DNA of 64,000 nucleotides from Leptasterias polaris (GCA_037783415.1 JAZGTN010000016.1:5205001-5269000); one strand, 5' to 3'; shown: positions 10,355-21,564, counted from the stretch's first letter. The notes: generated by a model from the letters alone, not told the origin. Made by a program: numbers and translations.

Positions 10355-12160
10355 TTACTCAATGCAGTAGATTTGAACTGATTCATCTGTACCTACAACC
10401 AGATCACCAGCTGGTGTAAGTGTTATACCATTTGGATCACCGCAGCCCTTAATGATGCATCCAATGTACTTGCCCTTGGGACTGTAATGTTGGATCTCAC
10501 CTGACAATGATTCGTCATTCCATACAGCAACATATATGCTGCCATCCTTGTCACAACACAAACCACAAGGCCACCTGGACTGATTGATACCTACTGAGAG
10601 TACAATGCCACCATGATAGTCTATTGATACTAACTTATTGTCATTCCAAGTGGAGTATATGAGTTGTTGTTTGTGGATTGTCAAGTATTGACCAATCCCA
10701 GGGGCAGACAGCGTTCTGATCAGGGATCCATCTGGTTTGTATAGAGAGATCTCATCCTGGTTATCATTTCCCACTGCTATCAGATTGTTGTCATCCACTG
10801 CAATGCATGATGGCTGGAACAATAACTGTCCACCCAGTGTGAACAGATGAAGGAGCTGATTCCTCCTGTTAAAGATCTTGACTGATTTATTATCTAGAAC
10901 AATGAGCTCATCATTCTTGTTCACAGTCACTTTGCATGGATTGAAGAGATATTTAATTGACAGCTCTTCTGCGACGACCTTAGACTGAGAAAAGCTCAAA
11001 GTGTATTTTTGAAAATCACTGACAATAATATCACTATTGGAGAATGAAGCAACATCAGATGCACCAAAGTTTTCAATACATTGAGCTTTTCTCGTGAATC
11101 TTGTTATTTCTGTTTTCAGCATCCATGTCTTTTGTGTAAGTTTTCCCTGGGGGTTGCATAACTCTGTTCTAGCCTCAGCAGAAGCTGCTCCTTCTACTTC
11201 TAGGTTATTTTTCAACACCAGTCTCCCTAATGATTTCGGATCATCTTCAAAGTCCATGTAAGTCAACCCGTGGGGCACTTGTTTGGGTTGTATATCTGTG
11301 TAGTCTTTGAGGTCTTGCAAGAGTTTCTCTATAAGATTGAGATTCTCAGAGAAAGTCACTTTATCCATGAGTCGGATAACTATATCTTTCCTTTTTTTTG
11401 CTGTGGTATTTTCTTTGTTGTTTGTTTCTCCTGCAAGTTCTATTTTCTTTGCTCTGACTTTATAAATCTGCTCTAATTCTCTCATCATTTTCCTCTCTTC
11501 TTCCCGGATCCTTGCTACCTCGTTGGCAATCTCCTGATCTGCCTTCTTTGAGATCTTTGCTTTGGTGGCAGCAAACTTAGAGTCTAATATATTGCGAGAC
11601 AAAGCTATGTCTTGTAAAGCAGTGTTGAAATTAGTGTGATGTTGTTCTACTTCTGCAAATAGTTTATCAGCTTTCTTCTTGCAGTTGTCAACAACCTCAT
11701 TTAGTTCAATAACATGATGCATTCTGTGGTCCTTTGCAATGCAAGTTGTGCATATCAACTGTTTGCATGAGTCACAGTACATGATGACATCCTTGTCAGT
11801 ATGCTTGCTACATTTAGAAACAGACCCCTGACTAGGTGGTTGAATTTCTTGTTGACTTTGTAGTTCAGTCTCATGGTGTCTTACTTCATCCAACAAAGAA
11901 ATCAACTTGAAGTCTGGTCGCAGATCAGCAACTCCTCCTTCAGTCAATAAACTTTGACCTCGACACACTGGACATGTAATCCATTGACTGCGTCGCTTCT
12001 TTCTTTTTTTAAGTGGAAGTTGTTGAAGGCATTCCAGACAAAATGAATGAGAACACTCCAGCATTTTGGGCTCCTTGAAGCGGTCCATGCAGATCTGGCA
12101 TTCAAGATGTCCCTCACTGATCTTTTGTAAGACTGTCTCGACTGTTATTCCGGCAGCCAT
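10355..12160 (-). CDS. TRIM protein with RING, B-box, coiled coil and NHL-like propeller (TRIM2/3/56-like)
   Basis: Complete 601-residue protein in one coding exon. RING C3HC4: C21, C24, C36, H38, C41, C44, C63, C66. B-box: C117, H120, C129, C132, C137, C140, H145, H148. The coiled coil spans about 150-285. From about 360 to the end there are repeating beta-rich blades of NHL type (for example PCKVTVNKNDELIVLD, PSCIAVDDNNLIAVG, PCGLCCDKDGSIYVAV, PNGITLTPAGDLVVGT). The family acts as ubiquitin E3 ligases, often in innate immunity; substrate unknown. A basic run KKRKKRR (51-57) interrupts the RING compared with the paralogue at 1-1001 and could act as a nuclear signal. An AG acceptor before GTAAAC (exon edge near 12195) suggests a 5' UTR intron. 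A LINE begins just behind the stop, so the native poly(A) signal may be displaced. Confidence 0.92.
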   Translation of the reverse strand: MAAGITVETVLQKISEGHLECQICMDRFKEPKMLECSHSFCLECLQQLPLKKRKKRRSQWITCPVCRGQSLLTEGGVADLRPDFKLISLLDEVRHHETELQSQQEIQPPSQGSVSKCSKHTDKDVIMYCDSCKQLICTTCIAKDHRMHHVIELNEVVDNCKKKADKLFAEVEQHHTNFNTALQDIALSRNILDSKFAATKAKISKKADQEIANEVARIREEERKMMRELEQIYKVRAKKIELAGETNNKENTTAKKRKDIVIRLMDKVTFSENLNLIEKLLQDLKDYTDIQPKQVPHGLTYMDFEDDPKSLGRLVLKNNLEVEGAASAEARTELCNPQGKLTQKTWMLKTEITRFTRKAQCIENFGASDVASFSNSDIIVSDFQKYTLSFSQSKVVAEELSIKYLFNPCKVTVNKNDELIVLDNKSVKIFNRRNQLLHLFTLGGQLLFQPSCIAVDDNNLIAVGNDNQDEISLYKPDGSLIRTLSAPGIGQYLTIHKQQLIYSTWNDNKLVSIDYHGGIVLSVGINQSRWPCGLCCDKDGSIYVAVWNDESLSGEIQHYSPKGKYIGCIIKGCGDPNGITLTPAGDLVVGTDESVQIYCIE

Positions 12161-12638
12161 CTTGTTTGAATATTGCTAGAGCTGGAAGCGTTTACCTGGA
12201 AATTTTAATGCATATGCCTATTTAATATAAACAAACACACACAAAAGTTAGTGGTCTGACGTTTCAACCCTAGCAGATTATTTCCCGAAGGCTAAAAGAA
12301 AAAAACTTTGTAAGGAGAAATCTGCTCATTTTAATGTTCATCAAAGAATTGGGCCGAGAACAAAAGTTGCTATCTAAATACAAGCCGCACTGTCTGATAT
12401 TGTATTATTTTTTGTATAACACAGGCTATTTTTACAAAAGGACTATTAGTCTGTAAAAAAACTTCCAGAAGAACTTTGTAAATGGCTTTTATTGAGATTC
12501 TGTTGTGAAAGATGTTGTCATATTGGGGTGACTGAATTTCATTATTTCTTGAGTCATTTTGAAGGCACTAACTCATTATGTTTTAAGAGGGAACAAAATT
12601 GCCCCCCAAAATTCCATCTTTTTAAACATTACATATTA
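12161..12638. other. Upstream region of the TRIM gene
   Basis: Contains the presumed 3' splice site of the TRIM 5' UTR exon (AG at 12196-12197 on the minus strand) and a fragment of the 2975-3092 fold-back repeat at about 12249-12290. No TATA box or second gene can be supported. Confidence 0.4.
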
Positions 12639-13159
12639 CAGAGATGCCAACATCCACGATTTGGGCGTCGCAATTACGATTTTGAGCCGTGAATACGCCG
12701 CTACGATAATGCTTCAATTAAATACGATAAACAAGCACAGCCCAGTGTAAATGTAGTTACAAACAATGTATCATGATAAAAAAAAAACTTAAAAATAATG
12801 TTGACCTGTGTTTACAATCAAACTGCCCTCTGTTGACAAGTCTGTTGTCCAAGTCATGTTCCGCCAGGCAAAAAGACGCGTAGTCATGGTAATATTGCGT
12901 GTACTTTCTAGCTGGCTGTCAAGTACACAAAGGTTTTTCCCTTGCGACATGCGCGCGCATCATGTTATGATTTTCAAATGACGTCAGAGGTCACATCGTC
13001 TATAGCAAGGCCGCTTTGCACTAAGCGATTTTTGCTGAAAATATTATTTTATATCGTAAATTAATGTAATAATTGTCCTCTTTTTACGGCTCGGTGAGTT
13101 GTATGCCTAACCTGAATTTAAGTGCTACTCTTTTTCGGAATTCAATGTTGGCATCTCTG
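12639..13159. mobile_element. Non-autonomous hAT-like DNA transposon (MITE)
   Basis: The ends CAGAGATGCCAACAT and (reverse strand) CAGAGATGCCAACAT are perfect inverted repeats, of the CAGRG-type seen in hAT elements. Flanking octamers ACATATTA and ATATTTAA agree at 5 of 8 positions, compatible with a decayed 8-bp target duplication. The 521-bp body holds no transposase. It carries a TGACGTCA motif at about 12979-12986. Confidence 0.75.
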
Positions 13160-14622
13160 ATATTTAATTAGTACAAATAACCAAAATATAGTGGTGGCAT
13201 AATTTTTATGTACCCGGGGAAGAAAAATTTTAAAATTGCTTTGCATCTGCCTAGAGTAAGGAAGTACGCTCTGATCCTCATCACCGCACCACAGAAAATT
13301 CACAAGATTCCGGGCCGTACCTAGAAATCCTAAGATAACTTTTGTTGTGATCATTTTCTTGATTTACTTGTATGGCTTCTTTTGTAGAGGATGAAATAAT
13401 CTTTTGAATGATTTTCACACTTGTTTTGTTTTTCCCCAAATTGAAGCTTTGAGGTTGGAAACAAAACAGATAAAAACAAATTAAAAAAACACTGTTTGAA
13501 GTACATGAAGGAACTGTTTATTTTGTTAATGAAACTTACAAAAGTGATTGAAAATAATCACTACATACCTTTGGAATTGAAAACAAATGCCTCAGTTAAC
13601 AACAGAAAAAGTCTTTACCTAACACTCTTAGTAAAATCCTTTCAAATTAAAACATTTTGTGTGTAAATGCACCAATAAGTTTATCGTAAAAGAAGCGGAC
13701 CCATGTGTTATTTTTAGACTAATATCATCTTTAGATAGCGCTCTACGACTGTTTGCTGCGTTTTAATCACATGTGTTAAACTCAAACTACAACTCGTCCA
13801 GCTACTTCACTATTTTGATTAATATGCTTGTTGCCACCATATTTTACAGGCGCCTGTGTTTCTGGATGCCTTTTCTGTGACTTTTTTTTACAATAAAAGA
13901 AAAGTGTAAAAATCCTGCATTGAGGTAATACTGATAAATACATGATGTTTAAAATGGAGGGGTCGATGGGAGGCATTTTGTTTGGTCTTTAACTTGGCCA
14001 ATTCAAGATGAGTTGAGTAACAAAGCTGCTCAAATGTAGTAGGTGTCAGAAACATGGCATTTTAAAACCTTTTGAAATCAATAAAATTAATTATCAGTTA
14101 CAGGTATTTGTACATTTGTATGAGACTACCTGATTCATTCCATTCACGTTTATTGTTGTCTGACACTCTTGACTCAAATGGAGTCACATTGTTGTGTCAA
14201 TTCATGTCACTGATATTTTAACACCTTTTTATAAAAAAGAAAATCAGTGTATTTTTAGGTTTATGGATTGTTCAACAATCCATACAAGTTGAGTTTGGGT
14301 ACAGGGTACCTTTTGTATCTTGGATGTGTCTGTTCAACCTAAACCAATCCTCCTATAATATTTCAACAAACTTACCGTAGCTGCCTCTGACAAATATCAA
14401 CTGCTCTCTGCTTCAATTGTGACAAAAAGGCCTGAAACACACCATCAGAGCCTACTGCTTGAAGGTTAGGAATTCAAGATTCAAACAACTATGTCTGTAT
14501 AACACTATCGAACAACAGCAGAACCAAATGTGTATCTTCCTGTTGGATTACTGTTGTATATAAGTACACCTACTGAAATTGAACAAAGTAACTAAATGAA
14601 AGTGAAACTGAACATGGTAATC
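13160..14622. other. Intergenic, no gene seen
   Basis: AT-rich with scattered stops in all frames. No splice-bounded open segments or RNA gene recognised. Confidence 0.5.
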
Positions 14623-14950
14623 TTTAAAGGGAGTGTATGCGTATGACCATAAAAACTTACTTGGTAAGAAGCCTAGCAGCTGTTGAGAAATGATTCCCTC
14701 CTAAAGGAATGTGGTTTTAGAGAAAGGGATTCAAAAGATTGTCAATCTGAGAAACATTTCTGCATGAAACATTTCTCAGATTGTGTATTCCAGTTTTGGA
14801 TTATTTTTCCTGCGGTTACAGCCGCTCAAGATCTTTGGCGTATCATAAAAATGTTAACACCTTTTAAAATTAAATTTTCACAGGTTAGTTTATATTTGCA
14901 TTTATATGGTATTAAAATAATCGAACAGTTCCAAAAGCTGTAGGTATAGA
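14623..14950. repeat. MITE-like repeat, relative of 1196-1571 and 57200-57539
   Basis: Shares with the other copies the ordered blocks AAAACTTACTTGGTAAGAAG, AGCAGCTGTTGAGAAATGAT, AATGTGGTTTTAGAGAAAG and TTTTCACAGGTTAGTTTATA. Inside it, AATCTGAGAAACATTTCTGC is followed by a reverse copy, giving a small hairpin at about 14745-14785. The open frame over it (14683-14943) is not coding. Confidence 0.6.
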
Positions 14951-16402
14951 CGATGTGACCTGTGACATCAAATGTTTACAAAAGAGCCACAGAGCCTGGA
15001 CTTCCTGCAGGCACATTTGTACACAGATCAATGGAAGAAAACAACAAATCTTATGTTTTATGGAGATTGCACTGTCTGATTTTTCTCAACTTTTGATATG
15101 AAGAAAGGGGGGACATCTCAAAAGCTGTACAGCTGTTGCTTTTGTAAATTTTGAATTGATGTGAAAATTATGACACAAAATGTAAATTTTCCCATATAGC
15201 CTGTGTAGTATCTTGCCTGGCAGGAAACGCTTTAGAATGTACAAGGTCACCACTCTGTAAACAAAGGTAACATGGTCTATATGTTACCTTTAAAACCGTG
15301 ACTGTATAAAACAAAAAAGTTCTCGTGACACAGTACAGGAAACACAACATCAGACTGACCTTGGATTTGAGCCAACTATATTACTGTACAAGATGCATGT
15401 AGATTTGGATAAAGATATTGAGTATGCCAGTTTATGTGAACTGTAATATAATGGAATATCAAATGGACTTGAGAAATTCCCAGATGAATTTTGAGACAGA
15501 TTGTCTTTAAATAACCCATTTATGGGTGTTCAACTTTAATCAATCAATACTCATCCAAGCTTTGAAGATATCTAACGGTTTTGGAAGTGGAGTAACTTTA
15601 TTGCCATCCTCTAGTGTTCAGTGAACAACCAACCTGTCAAATTTCCATCAAAGTAGGTTTTTATATTTTAGTAACAACAATAAATGTTTCATCCTTTCCA
15701 TGAACCTTCAATACATGTCTTGGTTTCATTTGATTTATAGTTGAAATATTGTAAAAGAAATCCCACCTTGAAGTTGATTACCACAACCCATTTTGCAGTT
15801 TGTTTGTTTTGTTGTTGTTTTGTATTGCTCTTGAATCTGGCATCAGTTCAGATTGAAATACTAATGTGGAAGATTGGTGTTGATTTGAACTTTATTATAT
15901 GTGAGCCTTCCAATTTAGTCAAATTACGGTTTCTTTTTCAATAGTTTCTGTTCCTGTTCTTTGGATTAAATCTTCCTGTCTGTATTGACAGTTTCTTCTG
16001 ATAGTCCCGACATATAAGCCTTCCCTGGTGTATATTTCAACCAACTTGTTCTGGATTTGTTTTGTCGATTGGACAACAAGGAACTAAATGTACTGTGATT
16101 AAGTTCACTTATTAGGCATCCTTGTTTTCATTACCAGAAATGTAATAACAATAAAACTGTGAAGAATAATTAGAGAGATAACAATAATAATCATAATTAT
16201 AACATTATTGATGTACTTAAAAGAACCCAGTACACTTGTCATTAATAAGGGGGTTCGCCCCGGTGTTTCTGGCAAGATACGCTGCATTAAATTTGTGCCA
16301 CAGCATCTTCTAAACCATTGCAAAATGGAGCATGTTTACAAGCAAATTTTGGGTCTTATATCATTCCAAAAACATAGCACTGGTTATGAGATGCCTTTCA
16401 AA
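14951..16402. other. Intergenic, no gene seen
   Basis: No supported gene. AT-rich, low-information sequence. Confidence 0.5.
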
Positions 16403-16871
16403 TGTGATCAAGTGCTATGTATGAAATTTAAAAGATTACTCTTATAATTATTTTTAATTTGTTTCTTTATTCACTCCTTTACTGCATGGATCAAGCTAGA
16501 AGTTTTTGCCTTACAGATCAGTAGCAGATTCTAATTCGCAAATGCAATGCTTGCTAAACTGATAAAAAAATCTCACATGTGATGATTGAACTGATTTGGG
16601 AACGTGGGTTCCACATACTCATATACATGAATGAAACAAATTTGATCAAGTGTGATCAAGTGCTATGTAATTAAAAAAATTACTCTTAATTTTTTTAATT
16701 TTTTCTTTTCTTTATTCACTCCTTTACTGCATGGATCAAGCTAGAAGTTGTTGCCTTGCACATCAGTAGCATATTCTAAATCGCAAATGCAATGCTTGCT
16801 AAAATGTGATGATTGAACTGATTTGGAAACGTGGGTTCCACATACTCATATAAATGAATGAAACAAATTTG
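16403..16871 (+). repeat. Local tandem duplication, two units of about 248 and 221 bp
   Basis: Unit 1 (16403-16650) and unit 2 (16651-16871) both start TGTGATCAAGTGCTATGTA and share TTTATTCACTCCTTTACTGC and AACGTGGGTTCCACATACTC. They differ by substitutions and by deletion of about 25 bp before the ATGTGATGATTGAACTG block in unit 2. Confidence 0.85.
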
Positions 16872-17223
16872 ATACTTAAAGGGGTTCAAATGTTTGAAAA
16901 CTTATAAGACTTGCACAGTCCATTTCGGTGTTCTTCATTACAGCCCCCGACACTCCTTCAAATGTTTCAGGACCTGTCTTCAGAATGAAAGACATTAATT
17001 CTTTGTATTCGATTTTTTAACTGAATGAAGACAGGTTTGTTTGAGGGTTTGAAGATAAAACACGGTGTGGTCTTCAGCAGAGTCCCGTAATATCCATTGA
17101 TAATTGACAACAATGCCAACCAAGCCCTTGGTAACTGAAACCCTTATTTAAACCCTACTCACTCCAGAGACATTTTGACAATCTTTGGATCTTTTACCCT
17201 GTACATTGTTTCTTTTTTTTCAG
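16872..17223. other. Intergenic or intronic lead-in to the exon-like block
   Basis: The last 70 bp repeat the sequence before the exon-like block at 4094 (ACATTTTGACAATCTTTGGA then a pyrimidine tract and CAG), so intron sequence was duplicated together with the exon. Confidence 0.5.
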
Positions 17224-17363
17224 GTGATCCTCATCATATCTACACACAAGATCCTAGTCAGTCTCAGACTCAATGGGTAGATGATGATGACTACCAGTGA
17301 AGCTCTGAAGACACTACAGGGAGAGTTGGAGACATACAAGAAACAGGAAGCTCACAATGAGAG
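17224..17363 (+). pseudogene. Exon-like coiled-coil fragment (copy 3)
   Basis: Starts after a long pyrimidine tract plus CAG and ends AG/GTGATT. It is homologous to 4094-4231, including the coiled-coil stretch ALKTLQGELETYKKQEAHNE, but the upstream half is in another frame and a stop (TGA) separates them. It lies 0.4 kb before the 11-kb tandem duplication, so it may mark the upstream part of the same ancestral gene as the exon-like modules in that array. Confidence 0.45.
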
Positions 17364-17759
17364 GTGATTGATAATGTGGACTTTTAAACCTTGATACACC
17401 GATGACATAGCATTATCTTTCATCTACAGCATTGATTTAAAAGTTTTTGTTCCATGTACTATATATAAGTTATTTTAGTTTTGCACCTACATCACTCTAC
17501 CTACCTTTAGAGTAACCATTTTATTATAATCCTCAACTTGATGGTTATTATCGCCAATAATTTCACACAATAGCACTGACTGCTTTTCTACCCTGAGTGC
17601 TATGTGGCTAAAATTTACCCAAACATGTTTTGGAGTCCCTCATGATGTTTCAACTCTGAAAGTGTTTATGAGACGATGTTGTACCGTGTTTTTAATTTTG
17701 CCCAACCATGATGGCATTTGATGAAATGTTTACAGCAGTGTATGTTACTTTGTTCGCAG

Positions 17760-17903
17760 ATTCTTCACTGATTGAAGAGGAGTATCTATGTTTACGATAG
17801 GAGTCTGTACAATGAAGAAGAGCATCCTATTAGATGTTACTGTCAAGGTCAAGTTTGAATTCCACCTTTGGGATGGCTCTGCATCACTCCCTCCCTGTGT
17901 GAG
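17760..17903 (+). pseudogene. Exon-like module 1 of the array
   Basis: Acceptor TTTGTTCGCAG, donor GAG/GTATGTTG. Begins ATTCTTCACTGATTGAAGAG (frame DSSLIEEEY) and ends with the KVKFEFHLWDGSASLPP type sequence, but a TAG and frame changes lie between. The module (xYSLIEKxY ... KVxLExxxWDGxASLPxxxRYVE) is not a family I recognise. Twins: 28823-28966 and 39887-40030. Confidence 0.5.
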
Positions 17904-18325
17904 GTATGTTGAAACAGTTCATTCTTCCGAGTCAAATGTTAAAACTCTACGCTTAGGCTAACAATCCAATTTATTCCTGATCCAATGTTGTGACGGCTGC
18001 TAAATGTTCCCAAAGCATATGTTATCGTGTCCCTTAAAAAAAAAAATAGCAAATCTAACTATTTTTGAACTTTCAATCTGAACCCATTGTAATCTTTGCT
18101 GTCTCTTAAATTTTCCCATAGCACATGTGCTCTCCCAAAACCTGCCAACCAAATGATGTTTCAACTCTCAAAATTATTTACGAGACAATGCTGTACTTTT
18201 GTTTTGCCTAAGCATGATGGCAATTTAATCGATGGTGTGTTTTATTATGTTCGCAGTATCTATAATAGACAAGAACCATGATTGCATTTTGATGAAATGT
18301 TGATGGCAGTTTATGTTTATTGCAG

Positions 18326-18422
18326 ATTATCAACTGATCGAAGAGGAATTTGTCTAATTAATAGCAGATGTTATTGTCAAGTTCAAGTTGGAATTGCATG
18401 TATGGCTCCTTCCTTGTGTAAG
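18326..18422 (+). pseudogene. Exon-like module 2 of the array (shortened)
   Basis: Acceptor TTTATTGCAG, donor AAG/GTATGTTG. Starts ATTATCAACTGATCGAAGAG and is interrupted by TAATTAATAG. The 3' part keeps a VKFKLELHVW-like reading. Twins: 29389-29485 and 40453-40549. Confidence 0.45.
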
Positions 18423-18964
18423 GTATGTTGAAACAAGTGGGTTCACTCTCATGCTAACAGCGACTTCCCTCAAAGCTACGTGTGCAAACTTGTATAGCGA
18501 AGTAAAATTTGTTTTTGACTGTATTGCAGTGATGGGTTTGCTCGATATGGCTGTCAACAGAACGATGGTGCAGTAGAATATAAAGAAACATTTGAAACAA
18601 GCCTCGGACTAGATGTTATTTTCATAATTATCAAACAAGCAGTACTCTAGGAATATTGGATCATTGAATTATTCCAAGAGACGTGGTTTAACTGAACGCT
18701 TACATATACTTAAATTATTTTGGTGTAAGAGGCCATTAACACATGCTAAAAAGTAACTGGAGAATGTGTGGAAGAAGTAATGTAAGAGTGAATTTAAATT
18801 AGTTGACCATAAGTAATTCATGTATTAAGAAATATTGGAAGGAAAAATGAATAAAGTGGAAAACTAGAAATGGAAGATGTGATGTATTGAAATTATTGTA
18901 AAGGTTAAAATCTGGAATAGGAACAGTAAACTGTTTTCAATATACTGCTGAGCCAAAATTAGAT

Positions 18965-19447
18965 TGTGTCGGGCACAGGAATAGCAAACTGTGTCGGGAA
19001 GAGGAATAGCAAACTGTCTAAAAATATACGGTCGACTATGTCGGGAAGAGGAATAGCAAACTGTCTTAAAATAAACGGTAGACTGTGTCGGGAAGAGGAA
19101 TAGCAAACTGTCTGAAAATAAACGGTAGACTGTCAGGAAGAGGAATAGAAAACTGTCTTAAAATATACGGTAGACTGTGTCGGGAAGAGGAATAGCAAAC
19201 TGTCTTAAAATATACGGTAGACTGTGTCGGGAAGAGGAATAGCAAACTGTCTTAAAGTATACGGTAGACTGTGGCGGGAAGAGGAATAGCAAACTGTCTT
19301 AAAATATACGGTAGACTGTGTCGGGAAGAGGAATAGCAAACTGTCTTAAAATATACGGTAGACTGTGGCGGGAAGAGGAATAGCAAACTGTCTTAAAATA
19401 TACGGTAGACTGTGTCGGGAAGAGGAATAGCAAACTGTCTTAAAATA
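18965..19447 (+). repeat. 47-bp satellite, about 10 copies (unit 1)
   Basis: Period 47 (for example TAGACTGTGTCGGG at 19171 and 19218). Core GGAAGAGGAATAGCAAACTG then TCTTAAAATATACGGTAGAC. Variants alternate GTGTCGGG and GTGGCGGG. The first copies are shorter or diverged. Confidence 0.95.
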
Positions 19448-19542
19448 GAAAGATGTGTTGTATAACGTATGTGATTTGAATGAATAGTAGTGTGCAGTAC
19501 ATGTAGCAGTACTGTAATGTGTAGTGTCATGAATGTGGTATA

Positions 19543-19712
19543 GGGGGCGTAGCCCCCTCCCCACACCCCTCTACCCTCCCCTCCCCTACTTTCCCCTATC
19601 TCCGTGCTGTAGCGGTCCTGTGTCCTAGGAAGCTGCCAAGGGGGGATAGGGGGGCGTAGCCCCCCTGGGGCGGCGGGGCGGAGCCCCGCAGGGAGCGGCC
19701 GAAGGCCGCGCC
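19543..19712. repeat. Cluster of four GC-rich mini-hairpins (unit 1)
   Basis: Perfect short palindromes GGGGGCGTAGCCCCC (19543-19557), GGGGGGCGTAGCCCCCC (19649-19665), GCGGGGCGGAGCCCCGC (19673-19689) and GCGGCCGAAGGCCGC (19695-19709) lie in an otherwise AT-rich unit. A TTTTA pentamer run and a TA run follow. Twins: 30606-30775 and 41670-41839. Confidence 0.9.
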
Positions 19713-19848
19713 GATTTTTGAGGCTTTTGTTTAGCGTTTTTTCTGTTTTATTTTTCTTTAATTTTCATTTTTATTTTATTTTATTTTATTTTATTTTATG
19801 TATGTATATATATATTATTATATATTTAAAAAAATTATTTTTGATTTT

Positions 19849-19919
19849 CCGAAGTAGTTCTCCCAAATCGGCAAGTAACTTTTAAAAAGTTACTTGCCGA
19901 TTTGGGAGAACTACTTCGG
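19849..19919. repeat. Perfect 71-bp hairpin (34-bp arms, 3-bp loop), unit 1
   Basis: The left arm begins CCGAAGTAGTTCTCCCAAAT and the right arm is its exact reverse complement ending ATTTGGGAGAACTACTTCGG, around a TAA centre. No mismatch in 34 pairs. Confidence 0.97.
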
Positions 19920-20170
19920 ATAATAGTTAGACTCGTGAAATAATGCGCTGTGAGAGAGTAACAAGTTTAATGCAGTTTCAAATAGTACATTTTGTAACAA
20001 AGTTTCAGAAAGTAACAGTTGTAACAAAGATTTATGAACAAATTTGTAACAAAATTTCTATATGAGGTGAGATCCCTGGCTACACAGCAGTTTACGGTCG
20101 AATGGCTTCTGACTGGCACCCCCCCCCCCCCCAACAAAGATATTGACAAAATAGGGAGACCGCCAACATA

Positions 20171-20318
20171 GGGCTAGATAGCTCAGTTGGTAGAGCGCCG
20201 GCACGTTAAACCGGAGGTCATTGGTTCAAATCCCGCTCTAGTCAATTTTTCTTTGTTCAACCCAAAATCATTTTAAAATTTACCCAGTCAGTTTCCCTTG
20301 TGGTTTATTATTTGATAA
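20171..20318 (+). mobile_element. tRNA-derived SINE (unit 1)
   Basis: The head at 20172-20244 has an A-box-like TAGCTCAGTTGGTAGAG, a B-box GGTTCAAATCC and a pairing acceptor stem (GGCTAGA with TCTAGTC), but the T-stem and the anticodon stem are imperfect and base 33 is C, so it is a SINE head rather than a working tRNA. The tail (TTCTTTGTTCAACCC ... GTGGTTTATTA) recurs after the heads at 53700 and, in reverse, 48941. A run of 14 C precedes it. Confidence 0.8.
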
Positions 20319-20794
20319 AATTTCTATATGAAATAATAAAATAATAGTAAATTTATTCAAACCACATATTCTTCTGTCCCTCAAAACTTGCCACCCATAC
20401 CTCACACAAGTTAGGTATGGTGAAACAGTTCTGTCGTAACTTAATAGTTTACAATGCTGGCGAAAGAAACTTCCAATTTATTGCTGAGCCAATGTTGTCA
20501 CGGCTGGTTTCCCTGGGCAAATGTGTTCCTGTCCCTTAAAAAGTTGCAAATCTACTTACTTTTAAACTCTCAATCTAAACCCCAGTGTGTTCTTTGTTGT
20601 CTCATCTCTCAAATGCAGATGTTAAGCAGACTCTTAAAATTTCCCTTAACATGTTCTCCAGTCTCTAAAAAACTTGCCACTCTATTGATGTTTTTAACTC
20701 TCTAACTGTTTACGAGACGTTGTTTTACTGTGTTGTAAATTTTGCCCAAGCATGATTGCATTTGATGAAAAGGTGTTTCTTATAATGTTTGCAG

Positions 20795-20925
20795 ATTCTT
20801 CACTGATTGAAGAGGAGTCTTTATTATGAAGAAGAGCATGCTGTAAAAGCAGGAGATGTTACTGTCAAGGTCAAGTTTGAATTCCATGTTTGAGATGGCT
20901 CTGCATCACTCTCTCTTTGTGTGAG
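20795..20925 (+). pseudogene. Exon-like module 3 of the array
   Basis: Acceptor ATGTTTGCAG, donor GAG/GTATGTTG. Close to module 1 in sequence, with a TGA in the WDG position and a frame break after EEES. Twin in unit 2: 31859-31989. Confidence 0.5.
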
Positions 20926-21464
20926 GTATGTTGAAACAGGTATTAAGTCTTCTGAGTCAAGGGTTGTAAGTCTATGCTTGGGCTGTCATAATTTTAAAAA
21001 ATGGGGTTAAACAGCCCTGTTCACATGGTAAAAGATAGCCTCCCTCAAGGCTACGTGTCCAAAGTTTGGAGAGCTAAAGTGGTACTTTCGTTGAGGGGTT
21101 TACAATGTTGGTGAAATAGCAATGCTTCCAATTTATTTCTGAGCCAATGTTGTGACGGCTGCTAAAGTTTACCAAGGCATATGTTTTTGAGTCTCTTAAA
21201 AAGTAGCAAATCTAATTATTTTTGAACTCATAACCTAAACCCTTTGGTATTCTTTGATGTCTCAACTCTCAAATGCAGTTGTTGTGCTAGCTCTTAAATT
21301 TTCCCACAGCACATGTAGTACAGTCCCTCAATACATGTACTTGCCACCCTAATGATGTTCCAACTCTGAAACTGTTTACAAGACAATGTTGTAGGCCCCT
21401 ACTGTGTTTTAAATTTTGCCCAAGCATGATGGCAATTGATTAAATGTTAACAATAATATTGTTA

Positions 21465-21564
21465 CTTTGAAGAGGAGTATCTATAGTAAAGGAGATATTT
21501 ACTGTCAAGGTCAAGTTAAAATCAATGTTTAGGATGGCTGTGCTTTAATCCTTCCTCATATGAG
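21465..21564 (+). pseudogene. Exon-like module 4 of the array (degenerate)
   Basis: The 5' end and acceptor are lost, with internal TAG and TAA. The TACTGTCAAGGTCAAGTT block and the GAG/GTATGTTG donor remain. Twin in unit 2: about 32529-32628. Confidence 0.35.

Noticed and set aside
20171..20244. Functional tRNA gene (Asn-like GTT anticodon)
   Set aside because: The T-stem and anticodon stem mispair, base 33 is C, and the same head with a shared tail occurs at other sites, so it is a SINE.
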